23,682 bases of DNA from positions 1 to 23,682 of the forward strand of contig CAZEHA010000054.1 in assembly GCA_964511665.1 (NCBI GenBank), in the 5' to 3' direction. The stretch comes from JAGOEF01 sp964511665. GTDB lineage: Bacteria; Bacteroidota; Bacteroidia; Bacteroidales; ML635J-15. Below the pieces are notes generated by a model. That model was not told the origin of the DNA, searched no databases, and worked only from the letters and a program-made list of their open reading frames with translations. A program made the translations under genes and the position numbers. This document shows positions 13,334 to 21,245 of the stretch, in pieces (position 1 is the stretch's first letter; each line of letters begins with the position of its first letter).

Positions 13334-14703
13334 AACCGCATTGCTGCATAAAACGAATACGTCTTATACTGTGGCTATTATTACTGTATCCCACGTTTAG
13401 CGATGCTCAATCGACACATATCGACAGCATACATATTTCGGGCAATAAAAAAACCCGCGACAGACTGATTCTTCAGGAGTTGGCTGTTCAACAGGGCGAC
13501 AGCATCAATGAACAAAACCTTAAAACATTACTTTCGGAGTCAACCGACAAGCTGATGCTTTCAGGTTTGTTCAACTTTGTTGATATCCGTTACGAAAACA
13601 CAAGCCACTCGAATGTCAACATTTGGGTTGATGTGATAGAACGATGGTATTTGTGGATATATCCCATTTTCGAAATTGGAGATTTGAACTTCGATACCTA
13701 TTTTTTAAACCGCGAATACCATAGGCTAAACTATGGTGTTTCGATGGAACATCATAACTTTTTAGGCATCAATGCGTTGCTAAAAGCAAAATTGCGACTT
13801 GGCTACCGCGAGCAATACTCGCTGTATATGTCGATGGCATCGTTGAATTGCTTTCACAACACCGGGCTGTGGGCTGGTATCGATTTTTTCAGGATGAAGG
13901 AAACAGTAGCCGGAACACTTGACTACCGCCCGATATATGTGAACAGCGACAATTACTTATTTCATCATTTAAATGTTCAAGCCGGTATAAGTCAGCGACT
14001 GAATTACAATTGGGTACTGAAGGGAAAAGTGGGATATCATTATTACAATCATAATATTGATTTTAGCGACCATCCCGAAAAAGAATTCGGGTTTCCCGAA
14101 ATAGCCGTAAAACTGGAATATGACACCCGCAACAATCGTTTTTTCGCTACCCGTGGCAGCCATGCCATGTTAGACCTCTCAAAACATGGTTTAGGGATAC
14201 AGTTCGGGAATATTTCCACGTTAAATCACAGCATTGCAGATGCTTCGTTCAACACCTACTTACAGTTTGACAAACAATGGTTTGCAGCCATAGAATCAAG
14301 GGCATTATATCAGCATAGCAACACCGGCGACATCCATTTTTGGTTGTACAAAAGCATTGGATACGACAACTATCTGAGAGGCTGCGACAACTTAATTATC
14401 AACAGTGCTGCCTGGATATATTCAAAAAACACGATGCGACTGTTGGTGTTTAACAAACAGCGCAAAAACCTGAATATCACAGGTCTGCAACAATTTGATC
14501 TCATCTATGCCTCTGTGTATCTCAGTGCATTTGCCGACCTGGCCTATGCAAAACAACACGGGTTTATAGCAGGTTGCGGTGCCGGCATAGATATTAGCAC
14601 TTACTACGACCGTGTTTTAAGTATTTATTATGCCTATAATAACCTAAGCGAAAAGTTTAATATATTTGTGCAGTTTCGAACTCCGATAATAAAACAATAT
14701 TAG
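13330..14703 (+). CDS. POTRA-containing outer-membrane beta-barrel protein (BamA/TamA superfamily-like), TTG start
   Basis: A 457-residue exported protein. Residues 8-26 form a hydrophobic signal peptide ending SDAQ. One POTRA-like domain follows at about 31-108 (IDSIHISGNKKTRDRLILQE and LMLSGLFNFVDIRY), and then a region of alternating strands typical of a 16-strand-type barrel, with the conserved-looking KLEYDTRNNRFFATRGS segment. It thus resembles a reduced BamA/TamA with a single POTRA. No ATG exists in frame between the upstream stop and residue 75, which lies beyond the signal peptide, so TTG at 13330, overlapping the CBS stop as TTGA, is the only sensible start and implies coupled translation. 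The C-terminus is a tyrosine. nadK begins one base after its stop. Confidence 0.82.
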   Translation: MKPHCCIKRIRLILWLLLLYPTFSDAQSTHIDSIHISGNKKTRDRLILQELAVQQGDSINEQNLKTLLSESTDKLMLSGLFNFVDIRYENTSHSNVNIWVDVIERWYLWIYPIFEIGDLNFDTYFLNREYHRLNYGVSMEHHNFLGINALLKAKLRLGYREQYSLYMSMASLNCFHNTGLWAGIDFFRMKETVAGTLDYRPIYVNSDNYLFHHLNVQAGISQRLNYNWVLKGKVGYHYYNHNIDFSDHPEKEFGFPEIAVKLEYDTRNNRFFATRGSHAMLDLSKHGLGIQFGNISTLNHSIADASFNTYLQFDKQWFAAIESRALYQHSNTGDIHFWLYKSIGYDNYLRGCDNLIINSAAWIYSKNTMRLLVFNKQRKNLNITGLQQFDLIYASVYLSAFADLAYAKQHGFIAGCGAGIDISTYYDRVLSIYYAYNNLSEKFNIFVQFRTPIIKQY

Positions 14704-14704
14704 A

Positions 14705-15586
14705 ATGATACTTGCTGTTTACGGCAGAAACTTTCCGAAAAAATTCAACGGTGTGGCCATACAAATGTTTGAAGCATTTGCACAGGCCGGTTTTCAGATG
14801 TGGATGAATCGTAAGTTTCATGATTTTATTTCGGCAAACCTGCTATATCACCCCCCCTTGGCTGGCATTTTCGACAGCAAGTTGCCCGATGACAAAAACT
14901 TCGACATGCTTATAAGCATTGGTGGCGACGGCACTTTTTTAGAAGCAATAACTTATGTGGTTGGCAAAAACACACCGGTATTGGGAGTGAATACCGGGAA
15001 ACTGGGTTTTTTGGCAAATGTGGGTTATAATCAAATTACCGCTATTACCGAAAACCTCAGTAAAAAAAACTACACTATATCGAAACGACTGCTTCTTTCT
15101 CTCGATTGCGGTGAAACGCATCTACAGCCCTATCACTTTGCTCTAAACGAATTTACGTTACAAAAGCTTCACAGCCTGAACATGATTAAAATTACCATGT
15201 TTTGTAACGACGAATATGTAAATACCTACTGGGCCGATGGCATCATTATAGCAACACCCACCGGGTCAACTGCATACTCGCTCAGTTGTGGAGGCCCCAT
15301 ACTAGTTCCTGAATCTGATTGCTTCTTGGTTACTCCCATTGCCAATCACAATCTGAGTGTGCGCCCGCTGGTTATACCTGCCGATGCATCCATCAAGCTA
15401 TCGGTTGAAGGGCCGCTTCGTGAAATACTGGCAACTCTCGACTATCGGTCGGCTGCTATTAAGTCGAATATCGAATTTACAATAAAAAAATCGGAATTTA
15501 ATATTAATGTTGTAAATTTGCCGCAGAATACTTATTTTAGCACCCTGCGAGAAAAATTACTTTGGGGCATTGATATAAGGAATTAA
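14705..15586 (+). CDS. nadK: NAD kinase
   Basis: A 293-residue cytoplasmic enzyme that phosphorylates NAD to NADP with ATP or polyphosphate. The diagnostic motifs are GGDGTF at 73-78 (with the catalytic aspartate), NTGKLGFLA at 96-104, the NE pair at 148-149 and the glycine-rich DGIIIATPTGSTAYSLS at 178-194 continuing to CGGP. Length and order are normal. It begins one base after the POTRA gene's TAG and is followed 46 bp later by the first DUF6089 gene, where an imperfect promoter-like TAACATTG occurs at 15611-15618. Confidence 0.97.
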   Translation: MILAVYGRNFPKKFNGVAIQMFEAFAQAGFQMWMNRKFHDFISANLLYHPPLAGIFDSKLPDDKNFDMLISIGGDGTFLEAITYVVGKNTPVLGVNTGKLGFLANVGYNQITAITENLSKKNYTISKRLLLSLDCGETHLQPYHFALNEFTLQKLHSLNMIKITMFCNDEYVNTYWADGIIIATPTGSTAYSLSCGGPILVPESDCFLVTPIANHNLSVRPLVIPADASIKLSVEGPLREILATLDYRSAAIKSNIEFTIKKSEFNINVVNLPQNTYFSTLREKLLWGIDIRN

Positions 15587-15632
15587 ATTTTAAGTAATTA
15601 GACGATTTTTTAACATTGAAATAACTTCAGGC

Positions 15633-16526
15633 ATGAAAAAATTAATATTTTTTGTTCTCTTCAGTTTAATAAGCTCCATGGCATTGCACGCACAGCTGGG
15701 TACCCACTGGAAAAAAATCCGTCACGAAGCCATTGTAGGCTTTGGAGCCAGCAGCTTTTTAGGAGAACTTGGAGGTGCGAATCAAGCCGGCACCCATTTT
15801 ATCAGAGACTTTGAATTTAAAGCTACCCGGGGGCTTTTCGAAGCAGGTTACCGATATAAACTATATGAAGACTGGGCGGTGAAAGGGGCTGTTTGGTACG
15901 GCTGGGTATCGGGTTCCGACGCTTTAACACTAGACCAGCACCGAAGCGAAAGAGGATTAAGTTTTCGCAGTCCAATAGTTGAATTAACTGCCAATATTGA
16001 ATATTCCATTCTCAACGAACGATATGGGCATCGCTATGATTTAAGAAGGGTAAAAGGGAAGAAAAACACACCCAACCTTTATCTTTTTACCGGTATTAGT
16101 GCTTTTTATTTTAATCCCAAGGCCAAATACACCGACGACAAATGGTATGCTCTGCAACCCCTGGGAACCGAAGGTCAGGGCAGGGTACCCACCCGCGAAA
16201 AATACAACCGTATCGCTATGGCTATTCCTTTTGGATTTGGTCTCAACTACATGCTCGACCGCAACTGGGGCGTTGGAGGAGAATTTGGATTCAGATACAC
16301 ATTTACCGACTACATCGACGATGTAAGTACAACCTACGTTGACCCTGCCTTGTTTAACGACGACCCTATCGCACAGTATTTTCATGACCCAACCAATGGA
16401 ACCTGGTTAGGAACAGGGCCATTGCAGCAGCGTGGAGATAGTCATTACAACGATTTCTATATGTTTCTGTCGGTAAATGCGTCGTATAAAATCAGACCGC
16501 GCCAACCCGGATTGCCTAAATTTTAG
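15633..16526 (+). CDS. DUF6089 family exported protein, copy 1
   Basis: A 297-residue protein with a signal peptide (hydrophobic residues 5-18, cleavage after HAQ at 21). The mature part is a series of short amphipathic strands with glycine and aromatic residues (VGFGASSFLGELGG, FEAGYRYKLYEDWAVKG, GVGGEFGFRYTFTDYIDDV), the look of a small outer-membrane barrel of 8-10 strands. The FTDYxDDVSTTYVDP segment is a hallmark I associate with DUF6089 proteins. Function is not known. It stands between nadK and a second DUF6089 gene and shares the strand with uppS and bamA. Confidence 0.85.
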   Translation: MKKLIFFVLFSLISSMALHAQLGTHWKKIRHEAIVGFGASSFLGELGGANQAGTHFIRDFEFKATRGLFEAGYRYKLYEDWAVKGAVWYGWVSGSDALTLDQHRSERGLSFRSPIVELTANIEYSILNERYGHRYDLRRVKGKKNTPNLYLFTGISAFYFNPKAKYTDDKWYALQPLGTEGQGRVPTREKYNRIAMAIPFGFGLNYMLDRNWGVGGEFGFRYTFTDYIDDVSTTYVDPALFNDDPIAQYFHDPTNGTWLGTGPLQQRGDSHYNDFYMFLSVNASYKIRPRQPGLPKF

Positions 16527-16531
16527 TGTAC

Positions 16532-16546
16532 CTGTAATTTTTACAG
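16532..16546 (+). repeat. inverted repeat between the two DUF6089 genes
   Basis: CTGTAA (16532-16537) and TTACAG (16541-16546) are exact reverse complements around a TTT loop, six bases after the first DUF6089 stop. Flanking GTAC tetramers at 16528-16531 and 16552-16555 could extend it with an internal bulge. A small stop, attenuator or mRNA-stabilising hairpin is possible. Confidence 0.4.
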
Positions 16547-16582
16547 ACTTTGTACGTTGTTGGTATTAAGCACTATTATTCA

Positions 16583-17329
16583 ATGAATGTTTTAGGTATG
16601 AAGTCTGCTCACATTATTTTGTTAATCGCATTGTTATTCCTGAGTTCAGGAGTCAATGAGCTCAGAGCCCAACGAAGCGGAGCCGGAGAATTAGGTGTAA
16701 TGGCTGGAGCAAGCTACTACATGGGCGATATCAATTTAGCCAGGCACTTTTACCAACCCAAATTGAATTTGGGGGCATTTTACAAACATCATCTCAATTC
16801 CCGCTATCTGATTCGCGCAGGCTTTTTTGTTTCATCGCTATCAGGCGACGATCAGGACTTTCAATCTTACTATCAACAAATGAGGAACCGCAGTTTTGCC
16901 ACCACCTTAATGGAGATATCAATACAAACCGAATTCAATTTTTTGCCATATCTTGTTGGAGAAATGCGAAAACGCAATTACACTCCTTATCTGCAAACCG
17001 GATTAACCTATTATCTATCTCCCATGTCGGAAAATGTAACGGGTTTTGCCATTCCGATAGGGTTCGGATTCAAAGTTAATATTTCGCGACGAATGGTATT
17101 ATCAACCGAATGGTGTTTTCGCAGAACCTTTACAGATGTACTCGACAACACTACAGGCGAAGACCTGTATCAATATAATAGCTTGCAAAGAATTCCTTAC
17201 AACGAAAACACAAGCATCCGACAAAACGGTTTTACCATGAATAAAGATTGGTATTCCTACGCGTCTATTGGGCTGTCGTATGCTTTCAGCTGGGGAGGCT
17301 TCCCGTGTCCTGCCTACGATGTTTATTAA
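16583..17329 (+). CDS. DUF6089 family exported protein, copy 2
   Basis: A 248-residue protein related to its upstream neighbour. A hydrophobic stretch ending LRAQ forms the signal peptide. The mature chain begins GAGELGVMAGASYYMGDIN and continues with strand-turn units including LIRAGFFVSSLSGDDQDF, VNISRRMVLSTEWCFRRTFT and a C-terminal AFSWGGFPCPAYDVY, as in DUF6089 barrels. The start is uncertain: ATG at 16583 and ATG at 16598 both precede the signal peptide, while an in-frame TTG at 16550 is less likely. The second copy is shorter mainly in the segment before the last strands. It lies 6 bp before uppS, so it is almost certainly cotranscribed with it. Confidence 0.84.
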   Translation: MNVLGMKSAHIILLIALLFLSSGVNELRAQRSGAGELGVMAGASYYMGDINLARHFYQPKLNLGAFYKHHLNSRYLIRAGFFVSSLSGDDQDFQSYYQQMRNRSFATTLMEISIQTEFNFLPYLVGEMRKRNYTPYLQTGLTYYLSPMSENVTGFAIPIGFGFKVNISRRMVLSTEWCFRRTFTDVLDNTTGEDLYQYNSLQRIPYNENTSIRQNGFTMNKDWYSYASIGLSYAFSWGGFPCPAYDVY

Positions 17330-17335
17330 TACACT

Positions 17336-18082
17336 ATGGAAAATTTTTTATCAAAAATCGATAAAACCAGGGTTCCCCAACACATTGCCATTATTATGGA
17401 TGGGAATGGGCGATGGGCAAAGGAACGGGGTAAAAACCGGTTATATGGTCATAAAAACGGTGCGAAAGCAGTAAAAAAGGCTATTATCGGAGCACGAGAA
17501 GCCGGTGTAAAATACCTTACTCTGTATGCTTTTTCAACCGAAAACTGGAATCGTCCTCAAGATGAAGTGAAAGGACTTATGAATCTTCTCATTGCGTCGA
17601 TTGAGCAAGAACTTGACGAATTACACAAGAACGGGGTGCGTCTGCTCATATTAGGCGACCTTAATCGACTCACCGCTAAAGTTCGTTCAAAGGTAGAATA
17701 TGCCTGCGAAAAAACAGCCAACAACGCCGATTTAACGCTGTTGGTAGCATTAAGCTACAGCGGCAGGTGGGAAATTGCCGAGGCCGTAAAAAGAATTGCC
17801 GCCGACACCAAAGCCGGCCTACTCGAAATAGATGACATTACCGAAAACACAATATCGCAATACCTGTTTACCCAAGGAATTCCCGACCCGGAGCTTATGA
17901 TAAGAACCAGTGGAGAAAAACGCATCAGCAACTTCTTGCTATACCAAATGGCATATACTGAGTTTTATTTTCCAAACATTCACTGGCCCGATTTCACGAA
18001 AGAAACACTGTGCGAGGCGATATTTGAATATCAAAACCGAGAACGCCGTTTTGGAAAAACAAGTGAACAAATAAAAGTTTAA
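17336..18082 (+). CDS. uppS: isoprenyl transferase (undecaprenyl diphosphate synthase)
   Basis: A 248-residue cis-prenyltransferase that adds eight isopentenyl units to farnesyl diphosphate, forming the C55 lipid carrier for peptidoglycan and surface glycans. Conserved blocks: HIAIIMDGNGRWAKERG with the Mg-binding Asp22, GHKNGAKAV, LTLYAFSTENWNRP at about 61-74, ALSYSGRWE at 138-146 and RTSGEKRISNFLLYQ at 190-204, which holds the diphosphate-binding arginines and serine. Length is normal. It sits 6 bp after the second DUF6089 gene and 9 bp before bamA, a conserved neighbourhood in Bacteroidota. Confidence 0.97.
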   Translation: MENFLSKIDKTRVPQHIAIIMDGNGRWAKERGKNRLYGHKNGAKAVKKAIIGAREAGVKYLTLYAFSTENWNRPQDEVKGLMNLLIASIEQELDELHKNGVRLLILGDLNRLTAKVRSKVEYACEKTANNADLTLLVALSYSGRWEIAEAVKRIAADTKAGLLEIDDITENTISQYLFTQGIPDPELMIRTSGEKRISNFLLYQMAYTEFYFPNIHWPDFTKETLCEAIFEYQNRERRFGKTSEQIKV

Positions 18083-18087
18083 TTTTG
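18080..18087 (+). promoter_or_regulatory. possible -7 promoter box (TAATTTTG) just before bamA
   Basis: TAATTTTG matches TAnnTTTG exactly, overlaps the uppS stop codon and ends 4 bases before the bamA ATG. If used, transcription would begin at or within the start codon, giving a leaderless message. It may equally be chance in AT-rich DNA. Confidence 0.3.
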
Positions 18088-18091
18088 CGCC

Positions 18092-20626
18092 ATGAAAAAA
18101 ACAGGATTGATTATATGGATGTTGTTTGTTGCTTTTTTGCTGCATGCACAAGAAGATATTTCGTCGCGGCTGACAAAAATTGATTATTCGGAACCTATAG
18201 AATATGAAATTGGAGGAATACAGGTAAGCGGTATTCGGTTTCTCGACCCCAATGTACTTATACATCTTACAGGGCTGCAGGTTGGAGATGTGATTATGAT
18301 TCCGGGCGACGAAATTACCAAGGCTATTAATAAACTTTGGGATCAGGGTTTATTTTCGGAAATAAAAATCAGCTTGGTGAAAGTGGTCAACAAAAAAGCA
18401 TTTATCGACATCTATTTGCAGGAAAGACCCCGCTTGTCGAAATATACTTTTACAGGGGTGAAAAAGTCGGAAGCCGACGACATTCGCGAAAAAATTAAAC
18501 TTATCAGAGGCAGTCAGATAACCGAAAACACCCTGATGACTACCAAAAATACAATTACCAACTACTTCATCGACAAGGGATTTTATAATGTTGATGTGAA
18601 TATTACTGACGAGATTGATACCACCATGGTGAACCATGTTATATTGAAAATAGATGTATCGAAAAATGAAAGAATTAAAATAAATCAAATCTATTTTTCG
18701 GGAAACAACGAAATTGGTAAAGAAAAAAAATGGTACAATTTTTATCGGCAACCTGAAAAATTAGCCGACTCGAAATTAAAACGTGCAATGAAAGAAACCA
18801 AAGAAAAGCGTTGGTACAATGTCTTCAAAGCCTCTAAAATGATAGCCGACAAATACGATGCCGATAAAGAAAATATTATTGTAAAATATCAGGAACTGGG
18901 GTTTCGCGATGCCCGCATTATTTACGATTCTATAGTGAGATACGATGACAACACAATTGATATATATATCGGGATAGACGAAGGACCAAAATATTATTTC
19001 AGAAATATTACATGGATAGGGAATACAAAATACTCTTCAGAGGTACTATCAACAGTATTGGGTATTAAGAAAGGTGATGTGTACAACCAAAAACTTCTCG
19101 ATGAGAAATTGCTTTATGACCCACAAAGTGTTTTTTCGTTGTATCAAGACAATGGTTATTTGTTTTCGAATATAAGCCCTGTGGAGATATTTGCTGAAAA
19201 CGATTCACTCGACATACAGATGAGAGTGTATGAGGGCAAACAAGCACGAATAAATCGGGTTGGCATAACAGGAAACACCAGAACCAACGACCGTGTTGTG
19301 ATGCGAGAGGTAAGAACCTCACCGGGCAGCCTCTACAAGCGTAGCGAAGTGCAGCGAACCATACGTGAGTTTGCCCAATTGGGTTACTTCGACCCCGAAA
19401 AATTAAATGTTGATTTTCAACCCGATCCTGCTAAAGGGACTGTTGATCTTGAATATATAGTTGAAGAAAAACCATCAGACCAAATTGAGCTGTCGGGTGG
19501 GTGGGGAGCCGGCATGATTGTTGGCACACTTGGCCTTTCGTTCAACAATTTTTCGCTGCGCAATGTTTTCAATCCGGCCGCTTACCGCCCATTGCCATCG
19601 GGCGATGGTCAAAGACTAAGCATTAGGGCACAAGCCAGTGGATTGTGGTATCAAAACTACAGTTTTATGTTTGTTGAACCATGGCTGGGAGGAAACAAAC
19701 CCAATTCTCTTACTACTACTGTTTATCACTCGATTACTACCAACGGAGCAACCAAAGAAGAAGACCGCACCAGTTTTAAGGTTACGGGCGCTGCCATTGG
19801 AATAGGTCGTCGTTTGGCATGGCCCGACGATTATTTTACATTATACAACGAAATGGGATATCGCTATTACCTGATAAACAATTATTCAGGGTTTCTATAC
19901 AAACAAGGAAACTCAAACAATGTAAGCCTTAAAACAATACTAAGCCGCAGTTCGAGTGGCCCTAATCCGATATTTCCCACTACCGGTTCCAATTTCTCCG
20001 TTTCTATTGAGTTAACTCCACCCTACTCACTATTTGGCAATGCCGATTACGAAAACATGGCCGCTGCCGATAAATATAAATGGATTGAATATCACAAATA
20101 TAAACTATCGGGGGCATGGTACACAACATTGGTAGGCAGTCGTTCGGGCGACTCAAGGGCTTTGGTTCTGCTGGCAAAATTTGAAGCCGGAATTCTTGGG
20201 TTCTATAATTCTAAACTGGGCCCGTCTCCGTTTGAAGGATTTCAATTGGGTGGCGATGGACTCTACGGATACAATCTTTATGGACGAGAAACCATTGGAC
20301 TAAGGGGCTATGCAAATAATTCGCTAACACCTTCCGACGGAGGTAATGTTTACGATAAATTCTCACTGGAGCTGAGATACCCTTTATCGCTAAACCCAAC
20401 AGCAACCCTTTATGCACTGGCTTTTGTTGAAGGAGGTAATGCCTACTACGACATCAAGCAATTCAATCCATTTGAATTGCGTCGTTCCGCAGGGGTTGGT
20501 ATTCGAATTTTTATGCCAATGATTGGGATGCTTGGGGTTGACTGGGGTTACGGGTTCGATGACATACCCGGGGTAGTCGGTTCAAAGAAAAGTCAATTTC
20601 ATTTTGTAATTGGGCAACAATTTTAA
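18092..20626 (+). CDS. bamA: outer-membrane protein assembly factor BamA
   Basis: An 844-residue Omp85 protein, the core of the machine that folds beta-barrels into the outer membrane. A signal peptide (cleavage after LLHAQ at 20) is followed by five POTRA domains at roughly 40-112, 113-192, 193-298, 299-382 and 383-460, and by a 16-strand barrel from about 465. The conserved loop-6 motif is present as GLRGY at 736-740 (VRGF/Y type), and the chain ends HFVIGQQF with the C-terminal aromatic. The third POTRA holds an extra lysine-rich insert of about 30 residues near 210-250 (KLKRAMKETKEKRWYNVFK). Downstream are two Skp/OmpH chaperone genes, the usual partners of BamA. Confidence 0.96.
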   Translation: MKKTGLIIWMLFVAFLLHAQEDISSRLTKIDYSEPIEYEIGGIQVSGIRFLDPNVLIHLTGLQVGDVIMIPGDEITKAINKLWDQGLFSEIKISLVKVVNKKAFIDIYLQERPRLSKYTFTGVKKSEADDIREKIKLIRGSQITENTLMTTKNTITNYFIDKGFYNVDVNITDEIDTTMVNHVILKIDVSKNERIKINQIYFSGNNEIGKEKKWYNFYRQPEKLADSKLKRAMKETKEKRWYNVFKASKMIADKYDADKENIIVKYQELGFRDARIIYDSIVRYDDNTIDIYIGIDEGPKYYFRNITWIGNTKYSSEVLSTVLGIKKGDVYNQKLLDEKLLYDPQSVFSLYQDNGYLFSNISPVEIFAENDSLDIQMRVYEGKQARINRVGITGNTRTNDRVVMREVRTSPGSLYKRSEVQRTIREFAQLGYFDPEKLNVDFQPDPAKGTVDLEYIVEEKPSDQIELSGGWGAGMIVGTLGLSFNNFSLRNVFNPAAYRPLPSGDGQRLSIRAQASGLWYQNYSFMFVEPWLGGNKPNSLTTTVYHSITTNGATKEEDRTSFKVTGAAIGIGRRLAWPDDYFTLYNEMGYRYYLINNYSGFLYKQGNSNNVSLKTILSRSSSGPNPIFPTTGSNFSVSIELTPPYSLFGNADYENMAAADKYKWIEYHKYKLSGAWYTTLVGSRSGDSRALVLLAKFEAGILGFYNSKLGPSPFEGFQLGGDGLYGYNLYGRETIGLRGYANNSLTPSDGGNVYDKFSLELRYPLSLNPTATLYALAFVEGGNAYYDIKQFNPFELRRSAGVGIRIFMPMIGMLGVDWGYGFDDIPGVVGSKKSQFHFVIGQQF

Positions 20627-20632
20627 TTTTTA

Positions 20633-20640
20633 TATTTTTG
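20633..20640 (+). promoter_or_regulatory. -7 promoter box (TATTTTTG) of the first ompH gene
   Basis: TATTTTTG is an exact TAnnTTTG match lying 7 bases after the bamA stop and 57 bases before the ATG at 20698. The surrounding TTATATTTTTGG is identical to that of the GH3 promoter near 10312-10322. No clear -33 element at standard spacing was found. Confidence 0.55.
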
Positions 20641-20697
20641 GCGTACATTTTGTATTTATCGCCGGGTTCAAATATGTTTAACTTAAAAACAGATATC

Positions 20698-21210
20698 ATG
20701 AAACGTTCATTATTAATTATTGCAACATTGTTGTTCACAACAATGCTCTGGGCTCAAAAGTATGCCTATGTCGACACCGAATACATACTCAACAACATTC
20801 CACTGTACGAATCGGCACAGGAACAATTAAACGAACTTACCGAACAATGGAAATCGGAAGTTGATGCACTTCAGACTCAGGTGGACAAAATGTATAAGGA
20901 TTTTCAGGCAGAAAAAGTATTGCTTACCGACGAACTGCGAAATAAAAGAGAGCAGGAAATCATACAGAAAGAACGCGAAATGCGCGATTTGCAAAAGAAA
21001 TATTTCGGTCGCGACGGCATGTTGTTTAAGAAACGTCAGGAGCTAATCAAACCTATTCAAGACGATATTTACAATGCCGTAAAAGAAATTGCCACCGAAG
21101 GAAGCTATGCAGTGATATTCGATACAGCCAACAGCCTGAATATGTTGTACACCGATCCAAAATTCGATAAAAGCGATGAAGTACTAAAAAAATTGGGTTA
21201 TAAAAACTAA
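20698..21210 (+). CDS. OmpH/Skp family periplasmic chaperone, copy 1
   Basis: A 170-residue periplasmic protein. The signal peptide MKRSLLIIATLLFTTMLWAQ is followed by KYAYVDTEYILNNIP, the usual short strand and first helix of Skp, then a long charged coiled coil at about 35-115 and a return segment YAVIFDTANSLNMLY typical of the family. Skp forms trimers with helical arms that hold unfolded outer-membrane proteins for BamA. In-frame upstream starts exist (ATG at 20674 and a TTG at 20638), but the TTG is part of the promoter box and only the ATG at 20698 gives a clean signal peptide. Confidence 0.92.
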   Translation: MKRSLLIIATLLFTTMLWAQKYAYVDTEYILNNIPLYESAQEQLNELTEQWKSEVDALQTQVDKMYKDFQAEKVLLTDELRNKREQEIIQKEREMRDLQKKYFGRDGMLFKKRQELIKPIQDDIYNAVKEIATEGSYAVIFDTANSLNMLYTDPKFDKSDEVLKKLGYKN

Positions 21211-21214
21211 ATAT

Positions 21215-21222
21215 TACATTTG
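21215..21222 (+). promoter_or_regulatory. -7 promoter box (TACATTTG) of the second ompH gene
   Basis: TACATTTG matches TAnnTTTG exactly, begins 4 bases after the first ompH stop and lies 24 bases before the second ompH ATG. It suggests that the second gene can be transcribed on its own in addition to read-through. Confidence 0.5.
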
Positions 21223-21245
21223 CACTAAAATAATTAAAGAATACG

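Noticed and set aside
16041..16385. 114-residue minus-strand reading frame within the first DUF6089 gene
   Set aside because: It lies fully antisense to a well-supported gene, has no recognisable domain and has no promoter; a shadow frame.
17939..18265. 108-residue minus-strand frame spanning the uppS-bamA junction
   Set aside because: Antisense to two conserved genes with unrelated, low-complexity composition; no independent support.
10312..20641. Repeated TTATATTTTTGG as a dispersed repeat element
   Set aside because: The two copies (near 10312 and 20631) coincide with promoter positions and are explained by a shared -7 box in AT-rich DNA.
20638..20697. N-terminal extension of the first ompH gene from a TTG at 20638
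   Set aside because: The TTG is the end of the TATTTTTG promoter box, and the extension would place about 20 polar residues before a clean signal peptide.
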